A stretch of DNA of 64,000 nucleotides from NCBI RefSeq assembly GCF_003003215.1, contig NZ_PVUF01000008.1:62001-126000 (forward strand), given 5' to 3'. The position numbers and the translations under genes are program-made. Position 1 is the stretch's first letter, and every line of letters begins with the position of its first letter. The notes under the pieces are model-generated. The model was not told the origin of the DNA. It saw only the letters and a list, made by a program, of their open reading frames with translations, and did no database searches. This document shows positions 27,582 to 35,734 of the stretch, one piece after another. The stretch comes from Tritonibacter scottomollicae. Its GTDB lineage: Bacteria; Pseudomonadota; Alphaproteobacteria; Rhodobacterales; Rhodobacteraceae.

Positions 27582-28461
27582 ACTGAAAATCGGGGTGATT
27601 GGCATCCCGGGAAAATGGTCGACGGAGGCCATCGCCGACGCCCTGGAGGCGCGGACCGGGTTTCGCCTGGTGATCGACATGGCCGAAGTCTCGCTGGATC
27701 TCGGCACCGGCGCGCTGGTCTATTGCGGGCAGGACCTGTGCCAGCTTGACGGGCTGGTGATCAAGAAGATCTCGGAGGTCTACAGCTACCACGCGCTGGA
27801 TCGGCTGGAGATGCTGCGCGTGGCCGAGGCCAAGGGCGTGAAAATCTACAGCCGTCCTGAGGCGATCCTGCGGCTGATGGACCGGTTGGCCTGCACGGTG
27901 ACGCTGGCCAATGCCGCGATCCCGATGCCGCCGACCACCATCACCGAAGATGAAACGGCTGCGCTGCAGGCGGTTCTGGCCTATGGCAGTGCGGTGTTCA
28001 AGCCGCTGTTCTCCACCAAGGCGCGCGGCATGTGCGTGATTTCCGCCAGCGATGCGGATGCGGCAGGGCGGATCGCCGCCTTCAAGGCGGACAACCCGGT
28101 GATGTATGTTCAGGCCAAGCGAGAGCTGTCGGGCCAGGATCTTGGCATGGTTTTTCTGGGCGGCGACTATGTCTGCACCTATGCGCGGGTGAAACAGGAC
28201 GAGACCAGCTGGAACACCACCATCCTGTCGGGCGGCAAATACGAGGCGTTTGAGCCTGACGCCGCGTTGATCGACCTTGGTCGTCGGGCGCAGGCGCCCT
28301 TTGGCCTGACCTTCACCACCGTGGATGTGGCCCTGACCGACAGCGGCCCGATCGTCTTCGAAGTCTCCGCTTTTGGCGGCTATCGCGGCGTCAAGGAAGG
28401 CTGCGGCATTGATGCGGCTGCGCGGGTGGCTGATCACGTGGTGGCGGGAGTATCTGCATGA
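27574..28461 (+). CDS. ATP-grasp enzyme of a GAK system
   Basis: A 295-aa ATP-grasp ligase related to RimK and tetrahydromethanopterin ligases. The central ATP-binding elements are visible: SRPEAILRLMDRL, VFKPLFSTKARGM (phosphate-contacting lysine and loop) and the C-terminal metal site IVFEVSAFGGYRG, where Glu and a following residue replace the usual E-x-N. AAGGAG at 27561 is seven bases before the GTG at 27574, so that codon is the start and it lies inside the end of the previous gene. ATP-grasp members join an amino acid or sugar acid to a carboxylate, so a peptide-like modification of the amphi-Trp protein or of a small molecule is possible. Confidence 0.85.
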   Translation: MTELKIGVIGIPGKWSTEAIADALEARTGFRLVIDMAEVSLDLGTGALVYCGQDLCQLDGLVIKKISEVYSYHALDRLEMLRVAEAKGVKIYSRPEAILRLMDRLACTVTLANAAIPMPPTTITEDETAALQAVLAYGSAVFKPLFSTKARGMCVISASDADAAGRIAAFKADNPVMYVQAKRELSGQDLGMVFLGGDYVCTYARVKQDETSWNTTILSGGKYEAFEPDAALIDLGRRAQAPFGLTFTTVDVALTDSGPIVFEVSAFGGYRGVKEGCGIDAAARVADHVVAGVSA

Positions 28462-29546
28462 GCCTGACAACGGTCTCCGATATCGCGGCGCAACTGGAGC
28501 TCAGCGGCGCGCAGGCCGCAGAGCCGCTGGGGTTGCGCGTCGGGCCGGTCTCGGTCTGCATTCTCTGCGAAGGCCCGCTGCGCGACGTGTTGGCCGACTA
28601 CTTCAAGGAAGCCACGGATGTGGTCGCCAACCCGGACATCACCGTGCATGTGGTCGAAGGGCAGACCCTTGATCGCGCCCCGGCCTGGCAGGATTGGGCG
28701 CGCGAGCCGGGCAAGACCGGGCGCAAGGATGCGATCCACGAACTGACAGACGGGCGGCTGATCCACAAGCGCCGCACCGGCGTGACCTTCCTGCAGTCCA
28801 TTGACCTTCTGGTGGCCTTTGGCCCGGTGACGGAAAATGCCAATCAAGTGGTGAATTTCGTCAACACGCAGGTGCTGAACAACCGTCAGCGTGCCGGCTG
28901 GCAGATTTGCCACGCCGCCGCCGTCAGCAAGGGCGGGCGCACATTGGCCATTGCCGGATTGTCGGGCGGCGGTAAATCCACCTCGATCCTGCGCATGATG
29001 GATATCCCCGGCATGTCGTTCATGACCAATGACCGGTTGTTGGTGCAGGCGGACGGCCTGGGGGCGCAGGGGCTCGGCATTCCGAAACATCCGCGCATCA
29101 ACCCGGGCACCATTCTTGGCAATGATCGTCTGCACGACATGCTCAGCGCGCAGCGCAAAGCGGAGCTTCGGGCCATGCCAGCGGATGACCTTTGGCAGCT
29201 GGAGGAAAAATACGACCTGTTCATTTCCGACATATATGGCGCGGGGCGTATCACATATGCTGCGCCGCTGACGGATTTCTGGGTGTTGAACTGGCAGCGC
29301 GACGAGGAACAGGTGACCATGATCGAGGAGGTCGATCTAGCGGCGCGCCCGGATTTGCTGGCCGCGATCATGAAGAGTGCGGGCCCGTTCTACCAGTTCC
29401 CCGATGGCAGCTTCCTGCGTGACACGGCGGCCCCCGATCCGGAGGGCTATCTTGCTGCATTGCGCAATGTGCGGGTGCAGGAGGTGACAGGACGGCTGGA
29501 TTTCGATGCCATCGCCTATCTTGGGCGCGAGCTGTTTGATGACTGA
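28458..29546 (+). CDS. HprK-related kinase B of a GAK system
   Basis: A 362-aa P-loop kinase related to the catalytic domain of HPr kinase/phosphorylase. Walker A is GLSGGGKST at about 168-176, and a downstream FMTNDRLLV takes the place of the HprK LVADD-type catalytic strand. An N-terminal domain of ~160 residues differs from the HprK receiver-like domain. The start ATG overlaps the ATP-grasp stop (ATGA). The classical PTS target HPr is not encoded here, so the substrate is expected to be another protein or metabolite of this cluster. Confidence 0.85.
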   Translation: MSLTTVSDIAAQLELSGAQAAEPLGLRVGPVSVCILCEGPLRDVLADYFKEATDVVANPDITVHVVEGQTLDRAPAWQDWAREPGKTGRKDAIHELTDGRLIHKRRTGVTFLQSIDLLVAFGPVTENANQVVNFVNTQVLNNRQRAGWQICHAAAVSKGGRTLAIAGLSGGGKSTSILRMMDIPGMSFMTNDRLLVQADGLGAQGLGIPKHPRINPGTILGNDRLHDMLSAQRKAELRAMPADDLWQLEEKYDLFISDIYGAGRITYAAPLTDFWVLNWQRDEEQVTMIEEVDLAARPDLLAAIMKSAGPFYQFPDGSFLRDTAAPDPEGYLAALRNVRVQEVTGRLDFDAIAYLGRELFDD

Positions 29547-30237
29547 CGGCGCACGCTACATCGCATTGATCCGCCACGGGGCCTATCACCAGAAACCCGG
29601 CGCGCCCTCCGCGTTGCAGCCCTTTCCCCTGACTGAAGACGGGGTGGCGCAGGCGAAGGCCTGCGGCGAAGCGCTGAACGCGGCTCTGATACGGGAGAAC
29701 TGGACCCTTTCGCCGGTGATCCATGCCTCGCATCAGCTCCGCGCGTGGCAGACAGCGGAGGGGATTGCTGGCGTCTTGCGCCAGGCGGGGCACGCCGTGT
29801 CAGACATCGCCGAGACGCCCCGTTTAGCTGAGCGCAGCGTCGGTGCGCTGGCGAATCTGACGACTACAGAGATCGAGACCCTGCTGCAGCAGGACCCCCG
29901 CTATGATACCCCCCCGGAGGGATGGAAGTCCGACAGCCACTACCGTTTGCCATTTCAGGACGCGGAGTCGCTGTTGGAGGCGGGCGCGCGTGTGGCCAGC
30001 CATCTGACCGATGTGGCCGAGGCCGCCGCGGCGGAGAGCCTGACGCTCTGTGTTGGGCACGGGGCGTCCTTTCGCCATGCAGCACATCACCTCGGTCTGC
30101 TGACCTTGGGCGATATTCCGCAACTCTCGATGCATCACGCGCAGCCGTTACTGCTCTGTTACATGGGGGATGGTAGATGGTCGCACTTTGGCGGTGCCTG
30201 GAAGCAGCGGCAGAGACAGGAGACCCATCTGGACTAG
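29539..30237 (+). CDS. Histidine phosphatase-superfamily protein in the GAK operon
   Basis: 232-aa phosphatase of the SixA/phosphoglycerate-mutase type. The catalytic RHG is at 12-14 (His13), and the second histidine is in the CVGHGASF motif. Start ATG 29539 overlaps the kinase stop by eight bases; an upstream in-frame ATG at 29506 would lie inside the kinase gene. In this context it is a candidate reverse enzyme for the kinases of the operon. It overlaps the next gene by 61 bases if that gene begins at 30177. Confidence 0.87.
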   Translation: MTDGARYIALIRHGAYHQKPGAPSALQPFPLTEDGVAQAKACGEALNAALIRENWTLSPVIHASHQLRAWQTAEGIAGVLRQAGHAVSDIAETPRLAERSVGALANLTTTEIETLLQQDPRYDTPPEGWKSDSHYRLPFQDAESLLEAGARVASHLTDVAEAAAAESLTLCVGHGASFRHAAHHLGLLTLGDIPQLSMHHAQPLLLCYMGDGRWSHFGGAWKQRQRQETHLD

Positions 30238-31589
30238 GGACAGACGCCTTGCAGAGCTGCCACACCGCCCGTTCCCCGCTTTTGCCGCCCATTCATGACC
30301 CCGTTGGCGAATTGTCCGACCTGCCGCAGGAGCTGGAACGCTGGTGCGTGACCGCGGCGCATTCCGGCTGTGCCCGTCCCGAAAGCGCCAATCACCTGCA
30401 GGCCTGTCTGGAACGCGCTGAGGCCCATGGTGGCTGGCGCTGGCCTGCCAAGCCGGTGGTGTTTCTCTCCGACACCCATGCCGATGCCGAGGGGTTCTTG
30501 CGCTCCCTTGTGGCCGCCGGTCTGATCCGGCGCGGACGGGCGGAGCCGGGCGGGTTCAGTCTGACCGAATTTGGCCAGAGTGCCACCATCCTGATCGGCG
30601 GTGATTGTCTCGACAAGGGGCCGAGCGATCTGGACATGCTGGATGCGCTGGGCACGCTGATGGCCAAGGGGCCGGATCTGCGCATCCTGGCGGGCAACCA
30701 CGACCTGCGCCTGCGGCTGGCTGTCGCCGCCCTGCACGAGACACCCACGGCGCTGACCGAACATCTTCTGGTGCGCATGGGGCGCAAGATCATCCCGCTG
30801 CTGCGCGAGGTTCATGACCGCTACGTGTGCGATGCGGATCTGGCCGACCTGCCGGATGAGGCCAGCTGCCGCGCGCGCCTGCACCCCGGCCGCGACTGGG
30901 CCGAACGGTTCTCGGTTGCCGCCGCGCGTCATTTGAATGGAGCCGCCGTTGCGTCCGAAGTCGAGAAGCTGGCAAAGAAGGCCGCACAATTTGATGCGGA
31001 GCTTGCCCGGGCGGGGCTGACCTCGCGGATGGTGCTGGCCGCAGCGCTCAAATGCCGCGAGGTGTTTTTCACGTCCGGGGGCGACTACGCCTGGTTCTAC
31101 GAGTCGATGGATGTGGTCTGCCAGCTGGGCTCGCTGCTGTTTGTGCACGCCGGGATCGACGACAGCATGTGCGAGTTGCTGTCCGAGGCAGGCGCTGCTG
31201 GCATCAACGCCCGCTACAGGGCGGAGCAGGGCGCGCACCCCTTTGCTTTCTATTTCGGACCACTGGCCAATCTGGTGCGGACAAAATATCGCGCCTCTGA
31301 TGCGGCGCTGACACAGCAGGGCGTCGCCGTGCTGCATGGGCTTGGCATCCATATGGTGGTGCAGGGGCATGTGAACAATCAAAGCGGCCAGCGGATACTG
31401 GCCAAACAGGGGCTGCTGCACCTTGAAGGGGATGTGACGCTGGACCGGGCGTCGCGTCGGTTGGAAGGGCTCTCCGGCATCGGGGCGGGGGCCACCTTGA
31501 TCTTTCCCAGCGGGGATGTCATCGGGTTGAGCACAGATTACCCGCGCGCCAAGCATTTTGCGCCGGAGCGGCAATTCCTTCCGCGTTAG
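30177..31589 (+). CDS. Calcineurin-like metallophosphoesterase in the GAK operon
   Basis: A 470-aa metallophosphoesterase. All five metal motifs are seen: SDTHAD (Asp99, His101), GGDCLDKG, GNHD (173-176), VHAGID and QGH. A helical insertion of about 130 residues lies between GNHD and VHAGID. Start is uncertain: ATG 30177 overlaps the previous gene by 61 bases, and a TTG at 30249 with purines upstream would remove the overlap. Together with the histidine phosphatase it makes two phosphate-removing activities in one operon with two kinases. Confidence 0.8.
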   Translation: MVALWRCLEAAAETGDPSGLGTDALQSCHTARSPLLPPIHDPVGELSDLPQELERWCVTAAHSGCARPESANHLQACLERAEAHGGWRWPAKPVVFLSDTHADAEGFLRSLVAAGLIRRGRAEPGGFSLTEFGQSATILIGGDCLDKGPSDLDMLDALGTLMAKGPDLRILAGNHDLRLRLAVAALHETPTALTEHLLVRMGRKIIPLLREVHDRYVCDADLADLPDEASCRARLHPGRDWAERFSVAAARHLNGAAVASEVEKLAKKAAQFDAELARAGLTSRMVLAAALKCREVFFTSGGDYAWFYESMDVVCQLGSLLFVHAGIDDSMCELLSEAGAAGINARYRAEQGAHPFAFYFGPLANLVRTKYRASDAALTQQGVAVLHGLGIHMVVQGHVNNQSGQRILAKQGLLHLEGDVTLDRASRRLEGLSGIGAGATLIFPSGDVIGLSTDYPRAKHFAPERQFLPR

Positions 31590-31626
31590 AGCCGCACTCA
31601 CGCAGCTGAGATCAGGACGGGCAGTG

Positions 31627-31920
31627 ATGGCCAAGGACGACAAGACAGGCGACGACGCGCGATTTCGTCACGACTCCCTGCAGGATCGCAAGACGATCAA
31701 GGGGTTGGTGGATGCCATCGGCAAAGGGCTGGCCAAGGGCGAGCTGAGCCTGAGCGATGACGAGGGTGAAATCGTGCTGAACCCCGAAGGGTTGCTGACC
31801 CTGCGCATCCGGGCCGAGCGCAACGACGGCCAATGCAAGGTCGATTTTCGCGTCAGCTGGACCGAGCGTGACGATGATCTTCAGCAAAAACCTGCGCCAA
31901 AGGTCAAAGCGCGCGGCTAG
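31627..31920 (+). CDS. Amphi-Trp domain protein of a GAK system
   Basis: A 97-aa protein with a charged N-terminal helix (about 12-38) followed by a short beta sheet ending in FRVSW, where alternating hydrophobic residues (LTLRIRAERN, KVDFRVSW) form an amphipathic sheet with the signature Trp. This is the amphi-Trp family, the small partner protein in GAK systems and the likely target of the ATP-grasp or kinase. The start ATG at 31627 lies 37 bases after the phosphoesterase. The tail is lysine-rich. Confidence 0.85.
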   Translation: MAKDDKTGDDARFRHDSLQDRKTIKGLVDAIGKGLAKGELSLSDDEGEIVLNPEGLLTLRIRAERNDGQCKVDFRVSWTERDDDLQQKPAPKVKARG

Positions 31921-31985
31921 GGGCGATTGGGCCTGCTCTTCGAGAATACCTACTTAAAGGCTTCGAACAGGACAATTGGGGGGGG

Positions 31986-32071
31986 CTCCCGCCTGTTTCT
32001 CAGCGCCTGTCGGCTTGTCGAAACAGTTGGGCCCGGCGCCGCGCGCGCCCCGCAGGGGCGCGCGCGGCGCC
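31986..32071 (-). repeat. Intergenic hairpin element, copy 3
   Basis: On the minus strand: a perfect 17-bp hairpin (32035-32071, 3-nt loop), then GGGCCCAAC, a variable stretch and GGCGGGAG. A second perfect 10-bp hairpin (CGCTTCGGGC) lies at 32075-32097 towards maiA. The element occupies the spacer between the amphi-Trp gene and maiA. Confidence 0.65.
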
Positions 32072-32128
32072 GATCGCTTCGGGCAAAGCCCGAAGCGAAA
32101 CCCCTCAAGCGCGATGTGCAGTTAAACG

Positions 32129-32764
32129 TCAGCCCGGCCTGTGCCGGTCTGGGTGCGCGGCGTCAAAGGCCGGATGCGCGGCGCAGCTCTGCTCAATGCG
32201 CAACAGGCGCGGGAAGGGCGCGAGATCCACCTCCCAGCGGCGCGCATTGTAGAGCTGCGGCATCAGGCAGATATCGGCAAGGCTTGGTGACGCTCCGGTG
32301 CAGAACGGCGCATCCTCCCAGCGCTCCAGCAGCGCCGCAAAGGCCTGGAGCCCGGGGCCGATGAAGTGATGCATCCAGCCCGCCATGTCGAGGGCGCCGC
32401 CACTTTGCGAGACGCCGAAGCGGGCGACCGAGAGGTTGCAGACCGGATGCAGATCCATCGCAATGCTCTGCGCCAAGGCCTCCACATGGGCGCGGGCGAC
32501 GGGATCCTGCGGCCTCAACCCAAGGCCCCGCGTGGCGTCCAGATAGGTGAGGCAGGCCAGCGACTGGGTGAACCGCTGCCCGTCGATATCAAGCACCGGC
32601 ACCAGCCCCTGCGGGTTGCGCGCCAGATGATTTGCCGTGCGATGATCTCCGGCCACCAGGTCGACGGAGCGGCTCTCATAGGAGATGCCTGCGAGGTTGA
32701 GCGCGATGCGCAACCGGTAGCTGGCCGAGGAGCGCCAATAGTCCCAGAGCACGGTGTCAGCCAT
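32129..32764 (-). CDS. maiA: Maleylacetoacetate isomerase
   Basis: Zeta-class glutathione transferase of 211 aa that isomerises maleylacetoacetate to fumarylacetoacetate with glutathione as cofactor. The catalytic WRSSASYRLRIALNL segment holds the essential Ser pair near the N terminus, and GAEPS/PSLADICLMPQ follows in the second domain. It is last in a minus-strand series with hmgA and fahA, and its start overlaps the stop of the DUF2783 gene by eight bases, so it is translationally coupled to that small gene. Confidence 0.93.
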   Translation of the reverse strand: MADTVLWDYWRSSASYRLRIALNLAGISYESRSVDLVAGDHRTANHLARNPQGLVPVLDIDGQRFTQSLACLTYLDATRGLGLRPQDPVARAHVEALAQSIAMDLHPVCNLSVARFGVSQSGGALDMAGWMHHFIGPGLQAFAALLERWEDAPFCTGASPSLADICLMPQLYNARRWEVDLAPFPRLLRIEQSCAAHPAFDAAHPDRHRPG

Positions 32765-32963
32765 CGATCAGACCCGCTTTGGCCTGTGTTAGAGCCTGTT
32801 TCAGGATCTCCGCCTCCCCTATGTGGTTGGCCAGGATCAGGATCAGGCGCGCATTGAGGGCGTCGCTTTGGGCCTTGCTCAGCCCCTCATGCGCAGACAG
32901 CAGCATTGCGTAAGTGTCATCCGGGGTCGCAAGGTTTGCGGTCAGCGTCAGTGTCTCGGGCAT
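32757..32963 (-). CDS. DUF2783 small protein, possible hydroxylase coupling protein
   Basis: 68-aa protein matching DUF2783, with the conserved DDTYAMLLSAHEGLS and NARLILILANHIG segments. The ATG at 32963 follows GGAGTAA; it sits four bases after the flavoprotein gene. I recall that in Pseudomonas putida the 3-hydroxyphenylacetate 6-hydroxylase has a large flavoprotein (MhaA) and a tiny coupling protein (MhaB) encoded beside homogentisate genes; size, order and context fit that pair here, but this has not been checked by alignment. Confidence 0.75.
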   Translation of the reverse strand: MPETLTLTANLATPDDTYAMLLSAHEGLSKAQSDALNARLILILANHIGEAEILKQALTQAKAGLIDG

Positions 32964-32967
32964 CGGG

Positions 32968-34581
32968 TTACTCCTTGCCGATGGTGCGGCGCAAGGCGGC
33001 GCGGATCTTGGCATCGTCAAACGCAGGCATGCGGGTTGCCACGTGTTGATCGGGCCGGATCAGGTAGATGGCAGAGGCGCCCGTGCCCAGATAGCGGTCG
33101 CGCAGCGCGGTGGTGGTTGCATCATCGGTTGAGATCGAGAGTCTGGAGATCGTCACGCCCGCCTCCTCCAGCGTCTCCGGTGCCTCTGCGTTGATCGCCA
33201 GCAGGGTGAAGGTGTTGCCAAGCTGCGGCAGCAGGAAGCCGTCCTCGATCGGGGCATCCGGGCAGGGCGCACCGGGGCGTGTGCGGGCCGGGCCGCCGGG
33301 CAGATGATCGTCGGAGTTGAGCGGAGAGCCATCGTAGATCGAGGGCAGCGACAGGCGTCCGGAATTCACCAGCGGGCGGGCAAACCCGTGGTGCTCCGAC
33401 AGGTCCAGCACCGCGTCGCGGAAGATACGCGACATCTCCGATTTCGGCGTGATGAAATCGGTTGAGCGCGAGGAGTTCAGGATGTTTTCCTCTGCCGCCG
33501 CAATCCGTTCCGTGTCGTAACTGTCCAGCAGGCTGTCGTCCGCCAAGCCCTCCAGCACCAGTTTCAATTTCCACATCAGATTGTCGGTGTCCTGCAGGCC
33601 GGAGTTTGCCCCGCGTGCCCCAAAGGGTGAGACCTGATGGGCGCTGTCGCCGGCAAAGATCACCCGACCGTGACGGAACCTTTCCATGCGGCGGCATTGG
33701 AACGTGTAGATGGAGACCCACTCCAACTCGAACTGCACGTCGTCGCCCAGCATTGCTTTGAGCCGGGGGATGACATTCTCGGGCTTCTTCTCCTCCGCCT
33801 TGTCGATATCCCAGCCGAGCTGCAGGTCAATGCGCCAGACCCCGTCGGGCTGTTTGTGCAGAAGTGCCGATTGCCCCTTGTTGAAGGGCGGGTCGAACCA
33901 GAACCAGCGTTCGGTCGGAAAATCAGCCTCCATTGTGACATCGGCGATCAGGAAATTGTCCTCAAACACCCGGCCCACAAAATCCAGCCCCATTTGTGCG
34001 CGGATCGGAGAGCCGGCGCCGTCGCAGGCGATCAGCCATTCGGCCTCAAGCGTGTAGGCACCATCCGGGGTGTCGACGGTGAGCGTGGCGTGGCTGCCGT
34101 GATCCGTCACACCCGCGACCCGGTTCTTGCCGCGGATTTCGATGGGCGCGCCTGCGGCCTGCAGGCTGCGCACACGGTCCACGAGGTAGTCCTCGATATA
34201 GTATTGCTGCAGGTTCACGAAGGCGGGGAACTGGTGACCGTCCTCGGGCAGCAGGTTGAAGTCATAGACCTTGCGATCCCCGAAGAAGACTTTGCCCATG
34301 TTCCATTCGACGCCCTTGTCGGCCATGGCGTGCCCGACGCCAAGCCGATCCGCGATCTCCAATGTGCGTTTGGCAAAGCAGATGGCGCGGGAGCCGGAGC
34401 TGACCTTGTCGTTGTCATCCAGGACCAGAACCGGCACGCCAGACTGCGCAAGGTCGATGGCAGCGGCGAGGCCGACCGGCCCTGCGCCGACCACGACGAC
34501 CCTGTGGCGTGCGGGCGGGGTCGCATCCTGATCCGCATGGCGTGCATAGGGGTACAGCGGCACCTCAAAAATCTTGTTCAT
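32968..34581 (-). CDS. FAD-dependent aromatic hydroxylase in the homogentisate cluster
   Basis: A 537-aa single-component-like flavin hydroxylase of the MhpA/UbiH type. The FAD-binding dinucleotide fold starts with VVVGAGPVGLAAAIDLA at about 29-45, the DG motif is in LIACDGAGSPIR, and the second FAD motif is GRVIFAGDSAHQVSPFGARG. The start ATG 34581 follows GAGGGAGG; the upstream in-frame reading is rejected. It lies with hmgA, fahA and maiA, so it probably makes homogentisate or a close analogue from a hydroxyphenylacetate, with the DUF2783 protein as partner. Confidence 0.8.
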   Translation of the reverse strand: MNKIFEVPLYPYARHADQDATPPARHRVVVVGAGPVGLAAAIDLAQSGVPVLVLDDNDKVSSGSRAICFAKRTLEIADRLGVGHAMADKGVEWNMGKVFFGDRKVYDFNLLPEDGHQFPAFVNLQQYYIEDYLVDRVRSLQAAGAPIEIRGKNRVAGVTDHGSHATLTVDTPDGAYTLEAEWLIACDGAGSPIRAQMGLDFVGRVFEDNFLIADVTMEADFPTERWFWFDPPFNKGQSALLHKQPDGVWRIDLQLGWDIDKAEEKKPENVIPRLKAMLGDDVQFELEWVSIYTFQCRRMERFRHGRVIFAGDSAHQVSPFGARGANSGLQDTDNLMWKLKLVLEGLADDSLLDSYDTERIAAAEENILNSSRSTDFITPKSEMSRIFRDAVLDLSEHHGFARPLVNSGRLSLPSIYDGSPLNSDDHLPGGPARTRPGAPCPDAPIEDGFLLPQLGNTFTLLAINAEAPETLEEAGVTISRLSISTDDATTTALRDRYLGTGASAIYLIRPDQHVATRMPAFDDAKIRAALRRTIGKE

Positions 34582-34701
34582 CCGGTTTCCTCCCTCCGGC
34601 AAACAGCTTCTGGTCCGACCCCGCGTTACGGGGTCGGTGGCAAGGACGGACAACCGTCGTTGCATATAAGATAGGCTCTAAAGGGTGGTTTAGAGCCGAA
34701 T

Positions 34702-35652
34702 TCAGGCCTGCAGGGCTTCCCACATCTCCAGATCGCGCTGTGCGGTCCAGATGCGGGGTGTGTCGATGCCGCGGGCCTCGTCATAGGCGCGGGCGACGTT
34801 GAAGGGCAGGCAATGTTCGTAAATCGCGTAGTCCTTGAACTTCGGATCACAGGCCTCACGCACCGCGTCCCAGGCCTCTTTCAGCGACCCGCCACGGGCT
34901 GCGACCTTTGCCGCCGGGCGATAGGTGCTGTCGACAAAGTCGCGGGTGTTCTCGATGGCAGCGTTGACCATCTCCTTGCCCACGAGAGCGTCGCCGCGAC
35001 CGGGGGCGATGGCGTCCACATCATAGGATTTGATGTTGTCGAGCGTGTTGCCCCAATCGCCAAAATGCCCGTCACCGCAATAGCAGGCAGAGTGGTATTC
35101 GACGATGTCGCCGGTGAACATGACGTTTTGATCCGGCACATGGATCACCGCATCACCGGCGGTATGGGCGCGACCCAGATGCTTGATGTCGACGCGGCGA
35201 TTGCCGAGGTAGACGGTCATGCTGTCGGAGAAAGTGGTGGTGGGCCAAGTGAGGCCTGGAATGCTCTCATGGCCCTCAAACAGGCGCGGGAAGCGCTGGA
35301 ATTCGCTGTCCCAGTCTTCCTGTCCGCGTTCCACCACCATGGCGCGGGCGGTGTCGGACATGATGATGTTCTCGGCGCCAAAGGCCGAGGCCCCCAGTAC
35401 GCGCACTGCGTGATAGTGGGTCAGCACCACATGAGAGATCGGCTTGTCTGTGACCGAGCGCACGCAGTCGATGACCTTGTTGGCAAGGCGCGGGGTCGCC
35501 TGCGCCTCGACGATCATGACGCTGTCGTCGCCAATGATGACGCCGGAATTTGGATCTCCTTCGGCGGTGAAGGCATAAAGGCCTTCGCCCACCTCGGTGA
35601 AGGAGATGTTCTTTTCGCTCATGTCGCCCTGGGATGCGAAGGCTTTGGCCAT
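34702..35652 (-). CDS. MBL-fold metallo-hydrolase-like protein
   Basis: Metallo-beta-lactamase-fold protein of 316 aa located between the flavin hydroxylase and fahA. The metal motif is altered: THYHAVR carries His79 and His81, but the Asp and His of the canonical H-x-H-x-D-H are Val83 and Arg84. His163 (GRAHTAGD) and Asp182 (TGDIVEYHS) remain. The lost residues are ligands of the second metal, so it may be mononuclear or non-hydrolytic. The start ATG 35652 is preceded by AAGGA. Its role in aromatic catabolism is not known. Confidence 0.82.
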   Translation of the reverse strand: MAKAFASQGDMSEKNISFTEVGEGLYAFTAEGDPNSGVIIGDDSVMIVEAQATPRLANKVIDCVRSVTDKPISHVVLTHYHAVRVLGASAFGAENIIMSDTARAMVVERGQEDWDSEFQRFPRLFEGHESIPGLTWPTTTFSDSMTVYLGNRRVDIKHLGRAHTAGDAVIHVPDQNVMFTGDIVEYHSACYCGDGHFGDWGNTLDNIKSYDVDAIAPGRGDALVGKEMVNAAIENTRDFVDSTYRPAAKVAARGGSLKEAWDAVREACDPKFKDYAIYEHCLPFNVARAYDEARGIDTPRIWTAQRDLEMWEALQA

Positions 35653-35734
35653 AGGGTTGTGTCCTTTTTGTCTGTTCCGCCGAAGGTCAGGTTGGGGTGC
35701 CTCCGGCGGAGGTATTTGAGAAAAGATGAAGATC

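Noticed and set aside
32075-32097. Hairpin next to copy 3 as terminator of the GAK operon
   Set aside because: Perfect stem but no T run on either strand, so it is described as part of the repeat region instead.
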